Of a DNA stretch of 64,000 nt, positions 47,005 to 62,476 are shown in pieces; position 1 is the first letter of the stretch; each line of letters opens with the position of its first letter. Origin of the DNA: Leptospira noguchii serovar Panama str. CZ214 (GTDB lineage Bacteria > Spirochaetota > Leptospiria > Leptospirales > Leptospiraceae). Made by a program: the position numbers and the translations under genes. The stretch is taken from the NCBI RefSeq assembly GCF_000306255.2, contig NZ_AKWY02000001.1:124001-188000 (forward strand), read 5' to 3'. The notes beneath the pieces were generated by a model that saw nothing but the letters and a program-made list of their open reading frames with translations, made no database searches and was not told the origin of the DNA.

Positions 47005-47435
47005 CTATCTCTTGTTCCCGAATCCAGCGTTGTAGAATCGCGTCCGTAATTTCCACGATTGTCTAGATATAATTTTATTTTCGGTCAGATCCAGATTAAA
47101 TTGAGAAAGAATCATGAAAACGTTTTCTAATATTTTTAAATTATTTTCCCAATCAGTTACGATTAACTCAGGGCTTGTCTCATTGAAAACCAGAAGGAAA
47201 AAATTTGTAAAAAAATCAATCGCCAAATCAATTTTATCCTCCCAAAATTTGAAAGATTAGGTTTAAAACAGCGTATTTATTTTGAAAAATATTGATATAA
47301 AGACCGATTGGAATTTTCGCTTAGACCGTGATCCTATTTGTGGTGACCGCCTCGATTCTTTTTTTCTAAAAGTTTAGCAGTCAAGTCTAGAATTTTTTGA
47401 ACTTCTTTCTATTGGGTTGAGAAACTTTCGAAAAT
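47005..47435 (-). pseudogene. Broken TetR/AcrR-family regulator gene
   Basis: Reading the minus strand across three or more frameshifts reconstructs a TetR-type N-terminal HTH: SQPNRK / EVQKILDLTAKLLEKKNRGG / VTTNRI..AKIPIG / LYQYF.NKYAVLN. Near 47320 the frame is cut by a stop. A 73-codon open frame at 47005-47226 (TTG start; GGGAGG 11 bases upstream) continues as FFTNFFLLVFNETSPELIVT and would be the effector-domain part. In sum about 140 codons remain of a 200-codon gene. It is clearly non-functional as a DNA-binding protein. Confidence 0.8.
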
Positions 47436-47710
47436 GAATAAAGTAAAACTATGAGTTTATTCTATTCAGACTATTTAATGGAAAAATTTTGAATCTTTGT
47501 AAAATCTAAAATTCATTTTTATAAAATGATACTTTCAATCCATAATAAAATATGAATGTTTCGATATTTTTCCTAATTCTTTAGAAAAATAGAAATCTCT
47601 AAAGAAATTTTACTAAATCCTGAACTATTTAAGATCCGTTTCTTCCATTTCAAGAACCGTACTAACGGAGAAAAAATCGCTTGAATCTCAATCAAATAAA
47701 GGAGTAAACT

Positions 47711-48481
47711 ATGTTACTGGACTTAATCCATAAAATTCCGAATCAAATGGAAGAGATATTGGGTCCTGAAGGAAGGGATCAATTTTTGGCTTTTTTAGAA
47801 GAAGCATTGACTGCCTCAAAGAACGCAACTCTTGAAATTAGTTTCCAACAATATGAAACCTTTTTAAAGTCCGAGATCTCACAGGTAGATTTTGTAATTA
47901 AGCAGTTGAAAACAACTCTATCGGGAGAAATTGAAAAACTTCGTTATGAAGTGGCTGTTAAAGTTATGAATCTTCAAGGAGAAATTTTAGATCTTCGTGC
48001 CGAGATAAAAATAAGTTTCAGCGAAGTAAATTCTAAAATTCTAAAGCTTCAACTTGAATTCGAAATGGAAACCGTTAAAATTAGAAAGGAACTTGGAGAT
48101 TTTTATTCTGGTCTAAAAACCGAAATTGCTGATCTTAGGGCAGAATTAAAAACTGAAATTGCAGAACTTAGAGCAGAAACAAAAACTGAAATTGCTGATC
48201 TTAGGGCAGAATTAAAAACTGAAATTGCTGATCTTAGAACAGAATTAAAAACCGAAATTGCAGAACTTAGAACAGAATTAAAAACCGAAATTGCTGATCT
48301 TAGAACAGAATTAAAAACTGAAATTGCAGAACTTAGAGCAGAAACAAAAACCGATTTTCTAGAATTACAAAAGTCCATTGTAGATATTCACAAAACAATT
48401 GCTGCTCAAACTCGTTGGATTTTAGGTGGTATGTTAGGAATCGCAACACTTTCCGCAGCCATCGGAAAAATTATAAACTAA
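47711..48481 (+). CDS. Coiled-coil protein with 11-residue tandem repeats and C-terminal membrane anchor
   Basis: A 256-residue protein. The N-terminus (MLLDLIHKIPNQMEEILGPEG) is followed by a long coiled coil. Residues 135-211 are seven tandem 11-residue units of type LKTEIADLRAE, encoded by near-identical 33-bp repeats. The C-terminus has one membrane segment (RWILGGMLGIATLSAAIGKII). This layout resembles DUF1640/CCDC90-type proteins, whose role in bacteria is not clear. AAGGAG precedes the ATG at 8 bases. The repeat number is likely to vary between strains. Confidence 0.85.
   Translation: MLLDLIHKIPNQMEEILGPEGRDQFLAFLEEALTASKNATLEISFQQYETFLKSEISQVDFVIKQLKTTLSGEIEKLRYEVAVKVMNLQGEILDLRAEIKISFSEVNSKILKLQLEFEMETVKIRKELGDFYSGLKTEIADLRAELKTEIAELRAETKTEIADLRAELKTEIADLRTELKTEIAELRTELKTEIADLRTELKTEIAELRAETKTDFLELQKSIVDIHKTIAAQTRWILGGMLGIATLSAAIGKIIN
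48113..48343 (+). repeat. In-frame 33-bp tandem repeat (seven units)
   Basis: Seven units of 33 bases encode [L/T]KTEIA[D/E]LR[A/T]E. Units differ by a few bases, mostly GAT/GAA and GCA/ACA changes, and alternate in a way that suggests recent unit duplication. Confidence 0.9.
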
Positions 48482-48936
<455 letters not shown>

Positions 48937-49027
48937 AATTTATAGTGAGAAATTGCTCCTACAATTTCGATAGGTTTGGCTTTTACGTCATCCATTATTT
49001 TGGAATTCATTGACAGGCAAGTTGATT

Positions 49028-49626
<599 letters not shown>

Positions 49627-49630
<4 letters not shown>

Positions 49631-50255
49631 TCGCCATTCTGGATTACGGAATGGGAAATATTCATTCTTGTTTGAAAGCCGTATCTATTTATACTAAAGA
49701 TTTTGTTTTTACAAAAGATCGTTTAACGATTGAAAATTCAAAAGCTCTAATATTACCAGGTGACGGACATTTTGATAAGGCGATGGAGAATTTAAATTCG
49801 ACAGGACTTCGGGAAACGATTGATAAACACGTAACTTCCGGAAAACCTCTTTTTGGGATTTGTATCGGTTTTCAAATTCTTTTTGAATCTTCAGAGGAGA
49901 TTGCTCAAGGTTCAAAAAAAGAACAGATCGAAGGTCTAGGATATATTAAAGGTAAGATCAAAAAATTTCATGGAAAAAATTTTAAAGTTCCGCATATCGG
50001 TTGGAATCGTCTTCAAATTCGTAGAAAAGATAAAAGTATTCTTTTAAAAGGAATTGGAGATCAATCTTTCTTTTACTTTATCCATTCTTATAGACCTACT
50101 GAAGCCGAAGGAAATGCAATCACCGGGCTTTGTGACTACTACCAGGAAAAATTTCCAGCCGTCGTGGAAAAAAATAATGTTTTCGGAACGCAATTTCATC
50201 CCGAAAAATCGCATACTCATGGACTTAAACTTTTGGAGAATTTTATTCGTTTTGT

Positions 50256-50259
<4 letters not shown>
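49627..50259 (+). CDS. hisH: Imidazole glycerol phosphate synthase, glutaminase subunit
   Basis: A 210-residue class I glutamine amidotransferase that supplies ammonia to HisF. The nucleophile Cys is in [14 protein letters not shown] near 82; the family usually reads GICLGMQ. The His-Glu pair is in [10 protein letters not shown] near 190. The oxyanion region is MGNIHS near the start. It is coupled to hisB and hisA by 4-base ATGA overlaps. hisF is not adjacent. Confidence 0.96.
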
Positions 50260-50981
<722 letters not shown>

Positions 50982-51073
50982 GGAAACGAAAAATAGAATT
51001 AGATTTTTCTTTTCATCTAAAATGGAACCATACATAAAGGTAAATCTATCTTATTAAAAGATCTGGGATATTC

Positions 51074-52288
<1,215 letters not shown>

Positions 52289-52312
52289 AGTACATCTTTT
52301 ATCTAAGAAAAG

Positions 52313-52837
52313 ATGGAGAACGAAAAACGATTCTGCAGGAATTGCGGTACGCATATCTTAGCGGAATCTATTCAGTGTTTATTTTGTGGGTCTTTTCAAT
52401 CTTTAAATTCAATATCTTTTTTTCGTTATGCTGCCGAAAGTAAGTTTTTGAGAACTAAAATTCTCTATCCAATTTTACCTATTTTGAGTCTGCTTCTACT
52501 TGTGGTTCATGTTTTGACTCGTTTTGAAAAGATCCCAATTTTATTGTCCATTTTGTTCTTTGTGTGGACTTTCATTTTTTCTATCTCTGGTTTGATTGGC
52601 GAATTGATTCTAGATCTAAAATTCCGAGGAGATGTAAAAGATTTTAAAGAAGGATTTATAGAATGGCAAAAACGTCTTTATGATCGTTCTCCTTATTTTT
52701 CCTATTTTGGAATGATTTTGTTCGTTGCCGTTCCTTTGATCCGATGGCAAAACTCTCTTTGGTTTTCTTTGTCTTCCGCATGTATCTGGACTTTGTTAAT
52801 TTCCTTTATTTTTTTGGTCCTCCTTCCCTTAGTTTAG
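52313..52837 (+). CDS. Small membrane protein with N-terminal zinc ribbon
   Basis: A 174-residue protein. FCRNCG (C8-x2-C11) and CLFCGS near 22-25 form a zinc-ribbon-like CxxC...CxxC module, and four to five hydrophobic segments follow ([69 protein letters not shown]). It follows the VKOR gene by 24 bases on the same strand, so it may be co-transcribed. No known function. Confidence 0.75.
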   Translation: MENEKRFCRNCGTHILAESIQCLFCGSFQSLNSISFFRYAAESKFLRTKILYPILPILSLLLLVVHVLTRFEKIPILLSILFFVWTFIFSISGLIGELILDLKFRGDVKDFKEGFIEWQKRLYDRSPYFSYFGMILFVAVPLIRWQNSLWFSLSSACIWTLLISFIFLVLLPLV

Positions 52838-52864
52838 AAAATTATTTATTACTAAAGTAATGAA

Positions 52865-53128
<264 letters not shown>

Positions 53129-53150
53129 TAATAATACTCTCAAAAATAAT

Positions 53151-53251
53151 AGAGTTGTTGAAAAATTAATTCTTTATCAGTTTGCGTTTCATGGAAACGG
53201 TCGATTGAAGCAGTTTTGTTGACCTGGACTATGGAATTTTTCAACAACTCT
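53151..53251 (+). repeat. Miniature inverted-repeat element, copy 7 (best preserved)
   Basis: AGAGTTGTTGAAAAATT at the left is matched by its exact reverse complement at the right (17 bp). The flanks are AAT on both sides, a 3-bp direct repeat. The centre has the palindrome CGTTTCATGGAAACG. Confidence 0.9.
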
Positions 53252-53388
53252 AATTTAGAATTGTTGTTTGAGAGCGATGTGTTTTTATTCGGAAAACGTA
53301 AAAATTTGAGTTTTGGTGTTTTTCGATTTTATAGAGGTTTCTAAAAATAGAACTTTCATATTCTTAGATTTTATGAATTCTGTTTACT

Positions 53389-55212
53389 ATGTTTAGATTT
53401 TCTATTTTAAAAAAGATTCTCTTTGGAATTTTAATTTTACTTTCTCTATCGTTTACTCTAATTTTACATACAATTTTTTTTAAACCTATTACACTCAGAT
53501 TATTTTATGAAAAAATTTTTTGGGAATCAATTTTAGAAGATCCAGAATATCTGACTTCTCTTGGTATTTTAAATCGTTTTGAAATAGGAGGTTATCAAAA
53601 AAAACTTACCGATATATCGATCGAAAAACAAAAACAAGATTTAGAAAAAGCGAAAAAAAATCTGGAGATTCTTTTATCTTACGGAAAAGAACATTTATCA
53701 GGACAAGAGCTACTTTCTTTTGAAATTTTAGAATGGTTTCTTCGTTTAAAAATTTCTGGTGAAAGATTTTTATTTCACGATTATCCTGCGAATCAATTAT
53801 TTGGAGTTCAAAATCAAATTCCTACTTTTTTAGCTACACAACATCCTATCACATCTTCTCAAGATGTAGAAGATTACATCGCAAGATTAGAAGCCGTTCC
53901 CAAAAAGATAGATCAACTCATAGAAGGAATTTTATTTAGAGATAAAAATGGTATTTTACCACCTGAATTTATTTTGGATCGATTGATCTCGGAAGTCAAA
54001 GAGTTTGTAACGGTTCCGGCAAAGGAGAATCTTCTTTATACAACATTCGAAAAGAAAATTAAAAAGATAGATTCGGTTTCTGTGGATTTTCAGAATCGTT
54101 CTTTAGAACGAGTGAAACAATCAATTGAATCGAAAGTATATCCTGCATATTCAAAATTACTAATTCTTTTTTTAGAACAGAAAAAACACGCCGATTCAAG
54201 GGCTGGAGTTTGGAAACTTCCGGACGGAGATCTTTATTATATTCACGAATTGAAAAAACATACTACGACAGAATTGACTCCAGAAGAAATTCATAATATA
54301 GGATTGTCGGAAGTTTCTAGAATTCAAAACGAAATGGAAATGGTTCTGAAAAGGGTCGGAAAAAATAGGCCTATTCCAATTGCCATGTCGGAACTTAGAA
54401 AGGATTCTAATTTTTTATTTCCCGATAACGAAGAAGGTAAACTTCAGGCTTTAGAAGAATATAAGAAAATTCTAAAGGACTCACAAGAAAAAACAAAATC
54501 TTTATTTTTCAAAATGCCAAAAAGTAAGGTTGAAGTAGAAAGAATTCCGATCTTTAAAGAAAAAACCGCTCCAGGAGCGTACTACGATGAACCCGCGTTA
54601 GACGGTTCTCGACCAGGTATTTTTTATGCGAATCTTCGGGATACAAAGGAAATTCCTAAATTTGGCATGAAAACTTTGACGTATCACGAAACAATTCCCG
54701 GACATCACTTACAGATTGCAATCATGCAGGAACTAAAAGGGCTTCCTCGTTTTAGAAATACAATTACATTTACTGCTTATGTGGAAGGTTGGGCCTTATA
54801 TGCGGAACGTCTTGCAAAGGACTATAATTTTTTTCAAGATCCATATTCGGATTTAGGAAGGCTTCAAGCGGAGTTGTTCCGTGCGGTGCGGCTCGTCGTT
54901 GATACAGGTTTACATTATAAAAGGTGGAGCAGAGAACAAGCGATCTCTTATATGATGCAAAATACTGGAATGGCTCCGAAGGACGTGACTGCAGAAATAG
55001 AAAGATATATAGTTTATCCCGGTCAGGCCTGTTCCTATAAACTCGGAATGTTAAAAATTTTAGAACTCAGAGAAAAAGTAAAGGTTCATAAAAAGAAGAC
55101 TTTCGATATTCGAGAGTTTCATTCAGTAGTTTTAGACAATGGTTCTTTACCACTGAACGTTTTAGAAAAACTTATACAGGATCAATTGTTAAGCGACCAG
55201 GAAAAAAAATAA
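53389..55212 (+). CDS. DUF885 family membrane-anchored peptidase
   Basis: A 607-residue protein. One N-terminal membrane segment ([21 protein letters not shown]) is followed by a DUF885 domain. [18 protein letters not shown] near 434 has the HExxH-like zinc motif (HETxxGHH), followed by [19 protein letters not shown] with the downstream Glu ligand. The Zn-metallopeptidase assignment rests on this pair; the substrate is unknown. The C-terminal half ([27 protein letters not shown]) is typical of the family. It is a single gene converging on thiD. Confidence 0.9.
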   Translation: MFRFSILKKILFGILILLSLSFTLILHTIFFKPITLRLFYEKIFWESILEDPEYLTSLGILNRFEIGGYQKKLTDISIEKQKQDLEKAKKNLEILLSYGKEHLSGQELLSFEILEWFLRLKISGERFLFHDYPANQLFGVQNQIPTFLATQHPITSSQDVEDYIARLEAVPKKIDQLIEGILFRDKNGILPPEFILDRLISEVKEFVTVPAKENLLYTTFEKKIKKIDSVSVDFQNRSLERVKQSIESKVYPAYSKLLILFLEQKKHADSRAGVWKLPDGDLYYIHELKKHTTTELTPEEIHNIGLSEVSRIQNEMEMVLKRVGKNRPIPIAMSELRKDSNFLFPDNEEGKLQALEEYKKILKDSQEKTKSLFFKMPKSKVEVERIPIFKEKTAPGAYYDEPALDGSRPGIFYANLRDTKEIPKFGMKTLTYHETIPGHHLQIAIMQELKGLPRFRNTITFTAYVEGWALYAERLAKDYNFFQDPYSDLGRLQAELFRAVRLVVDTGLHYKRWSREQAISYMMQNTGMAPKDVTAEIERYIVYPGQACSYKLGMLKILELREKVKVHKKKTFDIREFHSVVLDNGSLPLNVLEKLIQDQLLSDQEKK

Positions 55213-55349
55213 AACAAATAGAAATTTCTATAAAACAATTTTTTGATTGGATGATAGTCACCAACAACAATTTTATTCGGTAATTCAATTAGAAAGTTTT
55301 TAGATTTTGTAAACGGCTCTTATATAGTAGCAACGTTTTGAAATTAATT

Positions 55350-56171
55350 TTAAGTTTTATGAAATAGCGGAGTATGATTTAGAGTTTTATCTTTTCCTGT
55401 GATATAGGATTGTTCGATAGCTGCGTGTAAATATTCTTTTGCATAATAAATTGCTTCGATTAAATTTTCTCCTCGAGCTAAATAAGAAGCAATTGCAGAA
55501 GAATATGTACATCCTGTTCCATGTGGATAAAACCCGTTTACAAACGGTTTTTCGAATTTAGAAATTTTTTTACCATCGTATAAAATGTCGATTGCAACTT
55601 TCTCATTTTGTAGATGGCCTCCTTTTAAAAGAGTTGGAACTTTAAATTTTTCAAATATTTCTTTTACAAGATCAGGCATTTCCGCACTTGTATTTATTTT
55701 TTTTCCGGAAAGAATTTCTGCTTCGTCTAGGTTGGGTGTGATTAGGTCCCCAACCGGGATTAACTTTGTTAACAAAACGTCGATCGCAGAATTCTGCAAA
55801 AGTTTTGCACCGCTTGTAGCTACCATTACTGGATCGATTACTATGAAAAAATTGTTTTCTTCTTTTTTTCTTTTTGAAAGAAGAGAACTCGTTTTTTCAA
55901 TAATAGATGTAGAAAATAACATTCCAGTTTTGATTGCTTTCACTGGAAAGTAATCCAGAACAGCTAAGATCTGTTTTTCTAAAAAATTTGCATCTACTTC
56001 TAAAATTCCAGTAACACCCGAAGGGTTTTGAGAAGTCAGACAGGTAATTGCGGAGGTTCCGAAAGTACCCAGAGCTGTAAACGTTTTTAAATCTGCTTGA
56101 ATTCCGGCTCCTCCTCCAGAGTCCGAACCTGCAATTGTCAGCGTGACCGGTTTTATGTTTTTATTTTCCAT
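55350..56171 (-). CDS. thiD: Hydroxymethylpyrimidine/phosphomethylpyrimidine kinase
   Basis: A 273-residue ribokinase-fold enzyme that phosphorylates HMP and HMP-P in thiamine synthesis. [20 protein letters not shown] near 13-32 is the substrate motif, [15 protein letters not shown] near 120 the ATP-linked strand, and [17 protein letters not shown] near 218 holds the catalytic Asp-equivalent anion hole region. The length is normal. No TPP riboswitch was seen in the 86 bases upstream. It follows the alkyltransferase-like gene on the same strand. Confidence 0.95.
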   Translation of the reverse strand: MENKNIKPVTLTIAGSDSGGGAGIQADLKTFTALGTFGTSAITCLTSQNPSGVTGILEVDANFLEKQILAVLDYFPVKAIKTGMLFSTSIIEKTSSLLSKRKKEENNFFIVIDPVMVATSGAKLLQNSAIDVLLTKLIPVGDLITPNLDEAEILSGKKINTSAEMPDLVKEIFEKFKVPTLLKGGHLQNEKVAIDILYDGKKISKFEKPFVNGFYPHGTGCTYSSAIASYLARGENLIEAIYYAKEYLHAAIEQSYITGKDKTLNHTPLFHKT

Positions 56172-56257
56172 TCAATTTCTTTAATGTATTTTTAGAGCAA
56201 ATTTTTTACCAAAAAAATCAAGTAAATAATTTGAATTCATAATTCTAAAATTTATTT

Positions 56258-56665
56258 TTATTTCTTTTGTTTAACGATACTTATAGATTTCGGTTTCCTT
56301 TTTTTAGGAAGTGATTTAGATGGAATCATATCTGGCCAACCAAATACTTCCCAATCTATTTTGTCCGCAGAATTGAATTTGATTCTTTCATCTTCAAGAA
56401 TTTTCTTTTGTAAAATCGAACGCCCTGTATCTCCTCGAAAGGAAATTTTTCCCTGACTATTGATAACCCTCTGCCAAGGTACTTTTTGTTCTTGATCTTT
56501 AGAAAGAGCGTTTAACGCGTATCCGACGGCGCGAGCTGCTCTGGGCTTTCCTAAAAGTGCCGCTATTCTTCCGTAAGAAGTCACCTTACCTTTGGGAATT
56601 TTTTTTACTAAAACGTAAACTTCCTTAAAAAATGATATTTCCGAATTTATTTTCTTATGTTTCAC
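56258..56665 (-). CDS. Alkyltransferase-like DNA-binding protein (ATL)
   Basis: A 135-residue protein of the MGMT (O6-alkylguanine DNA alkyltransferase) superfamily. GKVTSYGRIAALLGKPRAARAVG is the DNA-binding helix-turn-helix, and the active-site motif that is PCHRV in true alkyltransferases reads PWQRV near 78. The catalytic Cys is therefore a Trp, so it cannot remove alkyl groups; ATL proteins bind O6-alkylguanine and direct nucleotide excision repair. The C-terminal KKRKPKSISIVKQKK is basic. Same strand as thiD, 86 bases upstream of it. Confidence 0.9.
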   Translation of the reverse strand: MKHKKINSEISFFKEVYVLVKKIPKGKVTSYGRIAALLGKPRAARAVGYALNALSKDQEQKVPWQRVINSQGKISFRGDTGRSILQKKILEDERIKFNSADKIDWEVFGWPDMIPSKSLPKKRKPKSISIVKQKK

Positions 56666-57156
56666 GTTATTTACTCTAAATTTGATTGTTTGATTTTACG
56701 ATTAGAGTGTTTTTTCAAAACTTTAAGGGAACTTCTATAAGACTTCAGATTTTGTAGAGATTTCTTTAAAAGAAATTGTTTATATTTTAGAGTAGATTTA
56801 TAAAGAAATTTGAATGTATAAAAATTTCCAAAAAACATTTTGTTGTTCTAATTTAAATATTTAGAATATTTTTTACGAATCATTCTTGTATACATTAGAG
56901 TTGTTGAAAAATTAATTCTCCATCAGTTTATCTTTGATAGAAACGGTCAATTGAAGCAATTTTGTTAAACTGGACATAGAATTTTTCAATAACTCTATTT
57001 TTGATTTCTAATTCTTTTAAAAAAACCTTTTTATGATTCATTAATACAAGCTATCTTAAAAATATCTTAAATCATTGCAATCTGCATTTTAAGATAAAAT
57101 ATTTTTGAGATAGCGCTTGTAAATATTTGAATCTTAAAAATAATCTTTCTAAGCTA
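56666..57156. other. Intergenic region with miniature element copy 8
   Basis: It holds the miniature element at 56897-56996. The rest is AT-rich; the sequence near 57044-57118 repeats ATCTTAAAAATATCTTAAAT-type runs. No gene was seen. Confidence 0.5.
56897..56996 (+). repeat. Miniature inverted-repeat element, copy 8
   Basis: Forward copy starting AGAGTTGTTGAAAAATTAAT and ending ATTTTTCAATAACTCT; flanked by ATT on both sides. The central palindrome has decayed (CTTTGATAGAAACGG). Confidence 0.85.
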
Positions 57157-58986
57157 TTATAATTTTTTATCTTTTGCAGCCACTTTAGCTATGTTATTTT
57201 CCGGGTTAATTGGTAATTCCACTCTAAAAATGGTTCTCCCAGGATTCGAATTTAAAGTAATCTTACCTTTATGTTTTTCAACGATTCCTTTAACAATTCC
57301 TAAACCAAGTCCCGTTCCTTCTCCTTGATCTTTGGTAGTAAAAAAAGGATCCCATACTCTATCTTGAATTTTGACGGGAATTCCCGGGCCGTTATCTTCG
57401 ATTTCAACAACTACATAATCATTCCAAGGAAAAACTGAAATTCCGATTTTACCTTTCCCTTTTAAAGCCTGAATCGAATTTTGAATAAGATTTGTCCAAA
57501 CTTGATTCAATTCATCCGGGTTACAGATAACAAGTGGAATTTCCTGAAAATTTTTAATTACCTCGATTCCATATTTTATTTGATTATTAAGAATAATTAA
57601 TGTTGTTTCCATACCTTCTATAATATTCGAAGAAGAAAAAGTTTTGGATTGATCTAAATGGGAATAAGACTTTAGCGCTTTTACAATTCTAACTATGTTT
57701 CGAATTGCATATCTTATATTTTTGATATTTCGATTGATATAAGCGGCGTTTTTTAACATAAAATATCCACGATCATCATCTTTTAAAATAATGTTATAAA
57801 TATATTTCCGTTCTTTACCAATCTGGTTTTCTATAATAAAATTTGAAAGTTCAGAAGTTAGAGAAGGACTAAAGTTCATACTTTTCATTTCTTCTTTAAG
57901 TTGATTTTTTAAACGGAATTTTTCTTTCGAATCCAGTTCCGATTTTTTTTTATCCCGAAGCAAATGAAGTAAAGCGAGTTCGAAATTTTTTCTAAGTTTT
58001 CTATATCTAGCAAAAAGAACGACGTCAAAAACGTTTTGAACCAGATAGTTCATGTTTTGATCTAAATTATCTGCGGCACCGTTGATCACACCCGCTGGCG
58101 TATTGATTTCGTGTGCGATTCCGGCTACCATGATACCGAGAGAAGCCATTTTCTCCGACATGATCAATTGGGACTGTGTTTCTTCTAATTCTTGAGTTCT
58201 AATCTTGACTTTTTCTTCTAAGGTTTCGGTTAACTCAACTAGACGTTCGTAAAAAATTGCGTTTGAAAGCGCCATTACCGAAACGGAACGTATTTCATTC
58301 AATTTATTGATTTCGGAAAGTGTATAATTTTTTCGATTTTGCTTTTCACCTAACACGATCATTCCTAAAAGACTTTTATTGAGAATTAAAGGAATCACTA
58401 ATTCGGCTTGGGTTTGTGTAAAAAAATTCTCAGCGGAATTTCGAATTTTACTTAGATTGTAATTAGTTGTAAATTCTTTAAAGTCATAGATCCTATCGTT
58501 TTCTGTAATCCAAAGAAGAAACGGATCAAAGATAAAAAATTGAATTTCTCCTGAATCTGGAAAAGGAGCGAATTTACCCATTTCTTCCTTCCAAAGAAAT
58601 ACGATAACTTTTTTTGTCGGAATTATGGTTTGGATAAATTTTAGAATTTTTTCGCATACAAGTCCTGTTAGATTTGTAGAGATTAAATCGTTTTTAAATT
58701 GATCTAAAACCGAAAGGTATTTAACGATTTCGCTATTGGAAAATTGAAGGAACGGAAAAATCTTTCTTAAAAATTTACTAGAAGTGAGTTTTAAAACTCG
58801 AACTGAAACGATGTAAATTGTAAATCCGAAAATCGCTCCGGTTAAAAGTGTAATAAGAAGTTCATAAGATTCCAAAGAAAAGAAATGGAATGACCGTATA
58901 GTTAATGTGGAGATAAGCTGAAAACAGACTATCAGAAGAATTAAATATACGATGGGCCCTAAGGCGATGAGTCTTCGGGTCGTCAT
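57157..58986 (-). CDS. Membrane sensor histidine kinase with GAF-like domain, orphan
   Basis: A 609-residue kinase. Two membrane segments lie at the N-terminus ([17 protein letters not shown] and [18 protein letters not shown]). A GAF-like sensor spans about 85-250, and a coiled coil precedes the phospho-acceptor H-box [17 protein letters not shown] near 287. A long inserted helical part ([13 protein letters not shown], then [16 protein letters not shown]) separates it from the HATPase: [16 protein letters not shown] (N), EDNGPGIP (G1) and [16 protein letters not shown] (G2). No response regulator is nearby. It starts only 17 bases from the divergent rsgA start. Confidence 0.9.
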   Translation of the reverse strand: MTTRRLIALGPIVYLILLIVCFQLISTLTIRSFHFFSLESYELLITLLTGAIFGFTIYIVSVRVLKLTSSKFLRKIFPFLQFSNSEIVKYLSVLDQFKNDLISTNLTGLVCEKILKFIQTIIPTKKVIVFLWKEEMGKFAPFPDSGEIQFFIFDPFLLWITENDRIYDFKEFTTNYNLSKIRNSAENFFTQTQAELVIPLILNKSLLGMIVLGEKQNRKNYTLSEINKLNEIRSVSVMALSNAIFYERLVELTETLEEKVKIRTQELEETQSQLIMSEKMASLGIMVAGIAHEINTPAGVINGAADNLDQNMNYLVQNVFDVVLFARYRKLRKNFELALLHLLRDKKKSELDSKEKFRLKNQLKEEMKSMNFSPSLTSELSNFIIENQIGKERKYIYNIILKDDDRGYFMLKNAAYINRNIKNIRYAIRNIVRIVKALKSYSHLDQSKTFSSSNIIEGMETTLIILNNQIKYGIEVIKNFQEIPLVICNPDELNQVWTNLIQNSIQALKGKGKIGISVFPWNDYVVVEIEDNGPGIPVKIQDRVWDPFFTTKDQGEGTGLGLGIVKGIVEKHKGKITLNSNPGRTIFRVELPINPENNIAKVAAKDKKL

Positions 58987-59003
58987 TACAGTGCATAGAA
59001 ATC

Positions 59004-59956
59004 ATGTTAGAGTTAGATTCCTCAGTCAAAGAATTTTTTACCATCTCCCGAGTTTATGGAGCATACTACGAAATTTATTCTTCAAAACGAGGAATCGTAA
59101 GAGCTTTCCTACGTGGAAGGTTAAGAACCATTGCCGCTCAAGAAAGACATCCTTTTGTTGTAGGAGATAAAATTCTAGCCGAGTTTTCAGCGGGGAAAGA
59201 CTGGGTAATTTGCGAAAGATTGGAAAGAAGTTCTTTCCTAACACGTAAAAGTAGAGAAGGGGATACGCAGGTTTTATGTGCAAATGTGGATCAAACGGCG
59301 GTTCTTGCTTCTTTAAAGTCTCCCGAAACAAAAGACGGTTTCTTGGATAGATGTTTGGCGGCGGTTTTTGCCTCTGGAACTCAGCCTTTGATTTTATTTA
59401 CAAAATTGGATCTCGTTTCCGAAGCCGAAGCTGAAAATCGTATGAAAGTCTATCGAAATTTTGGGTACAAAGTACTGGGGATTTCCTGTACAACTGGTCA
59501 AGGAATTCCTGAATTACAAAAATATCTGCACGGAAAAATGACGTTTCTAGTCGGAAATTCAGGAGTTGGCAAGTCTACTTTAATCAATCTATTGACTCAA
59601 ACGCAGGTTCAGAAAACTTCTGGAATTAGCATTTCGAAAGATAAAGGGAAACATACCACTACAAATTCTCTTTTACTCGTTTTAGAAGATGGCACGGCGC
59701 TAATCGATTCTCCAGGAATTAAAGAATGGGGGATTCTCCATTTAAAAAAAGAAGAAATTCTGGAAAGTTTTCCCGAACTTTCCAGTCAAAAAAAACATTG
59801 TGAAGAATCAAATTGTTGTAAATTATCTTCCGACTGCGCGATGTTATCCGCTTTAGAAAAAGAAGGATTAACTTTGGAAAGAAAGAAGAGTTTAGAATCG
59901 ATGCTTACGAGCCTGGACAACCCGCATAGAGTCACACGGAGAGATAGGATTTCAAA

Positions 59957-59960
<4 letters not shown>
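59004..59960 (+). CDS. rsgA: Small ribosomal subunit biogenesis GTPase RsgA
   Basis: A 318-residue circularly permuted GTPase acting in late 30S subunit maturation. The order of motifs is G4 (FTKLDLV near 132), then G1 (GNSGVGKST near 186) and G3 (DSPGIKEWG near 235), as in YjeQ/RsgA. The N-terminal OB-fold ([26 protein letters not shown]) and the C-terminal Cys/His zinc knuckle ([18 protein letters not shown]) are present. The stop overlaps the start of the next gene (ATGA). No ribosome site is seen before the ATG and the divergent kinase gene is 17 bases away. Confidence 0.95.
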
Positions 59961-61261
<1,301 letters not shown>

Positions 61262-61393
61262 ACTCGTGTATAAACGTTAGTTTTTTTCTGTAAAATACTA
61301 ACATTCTTATGATATATTAATTCTAAGTTCTTGCAATTTTTTCTCCTAAGATTTGTTATTTTAAATGTTATCTTTTTAGAGTTTGGGGGTTTT

Positions 61394-62323
<930 letters not shown>

Positions 62324-62354
62324 GGTTTTTGATAAACCCTTGAACTGGATCAAG

Positions 62355-62385
62355 CCGGGGAAATTTCCTCGGTTTTTTTATTTTT
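62355..62385 (+). terminator. Rho-independent terminator after the FecR-domain lipoprotein gene
   Basis: CCGGGG pairs with TCCTCGG (one G-T pair) and the stem continues AAA/TTT, followed by a seven-base T-run. Confidence 0.85.
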
Positions 62386-62476
62386 AATCGAATCACCGAA
62401 AATTACGGATGATCGTTCTTTCAATCTTTTTATAATGGATTTCTCATTCAACCTGGTGGACAATATTGGAACTGTT

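Noticed and set aside
48103..48378. Open frame on the minus strand across the 33-bp repeats
   Set aside because: It is the antisense of the tandem repeat (SAISVFNSVLRS units) and has no ribosome site; the plus-strand coiled coil is the real gene.
56172..56257. TPP riboswitch before thiD
   Set aside because: The region is only 86 bases and lacks the THI-box sequence blocks.
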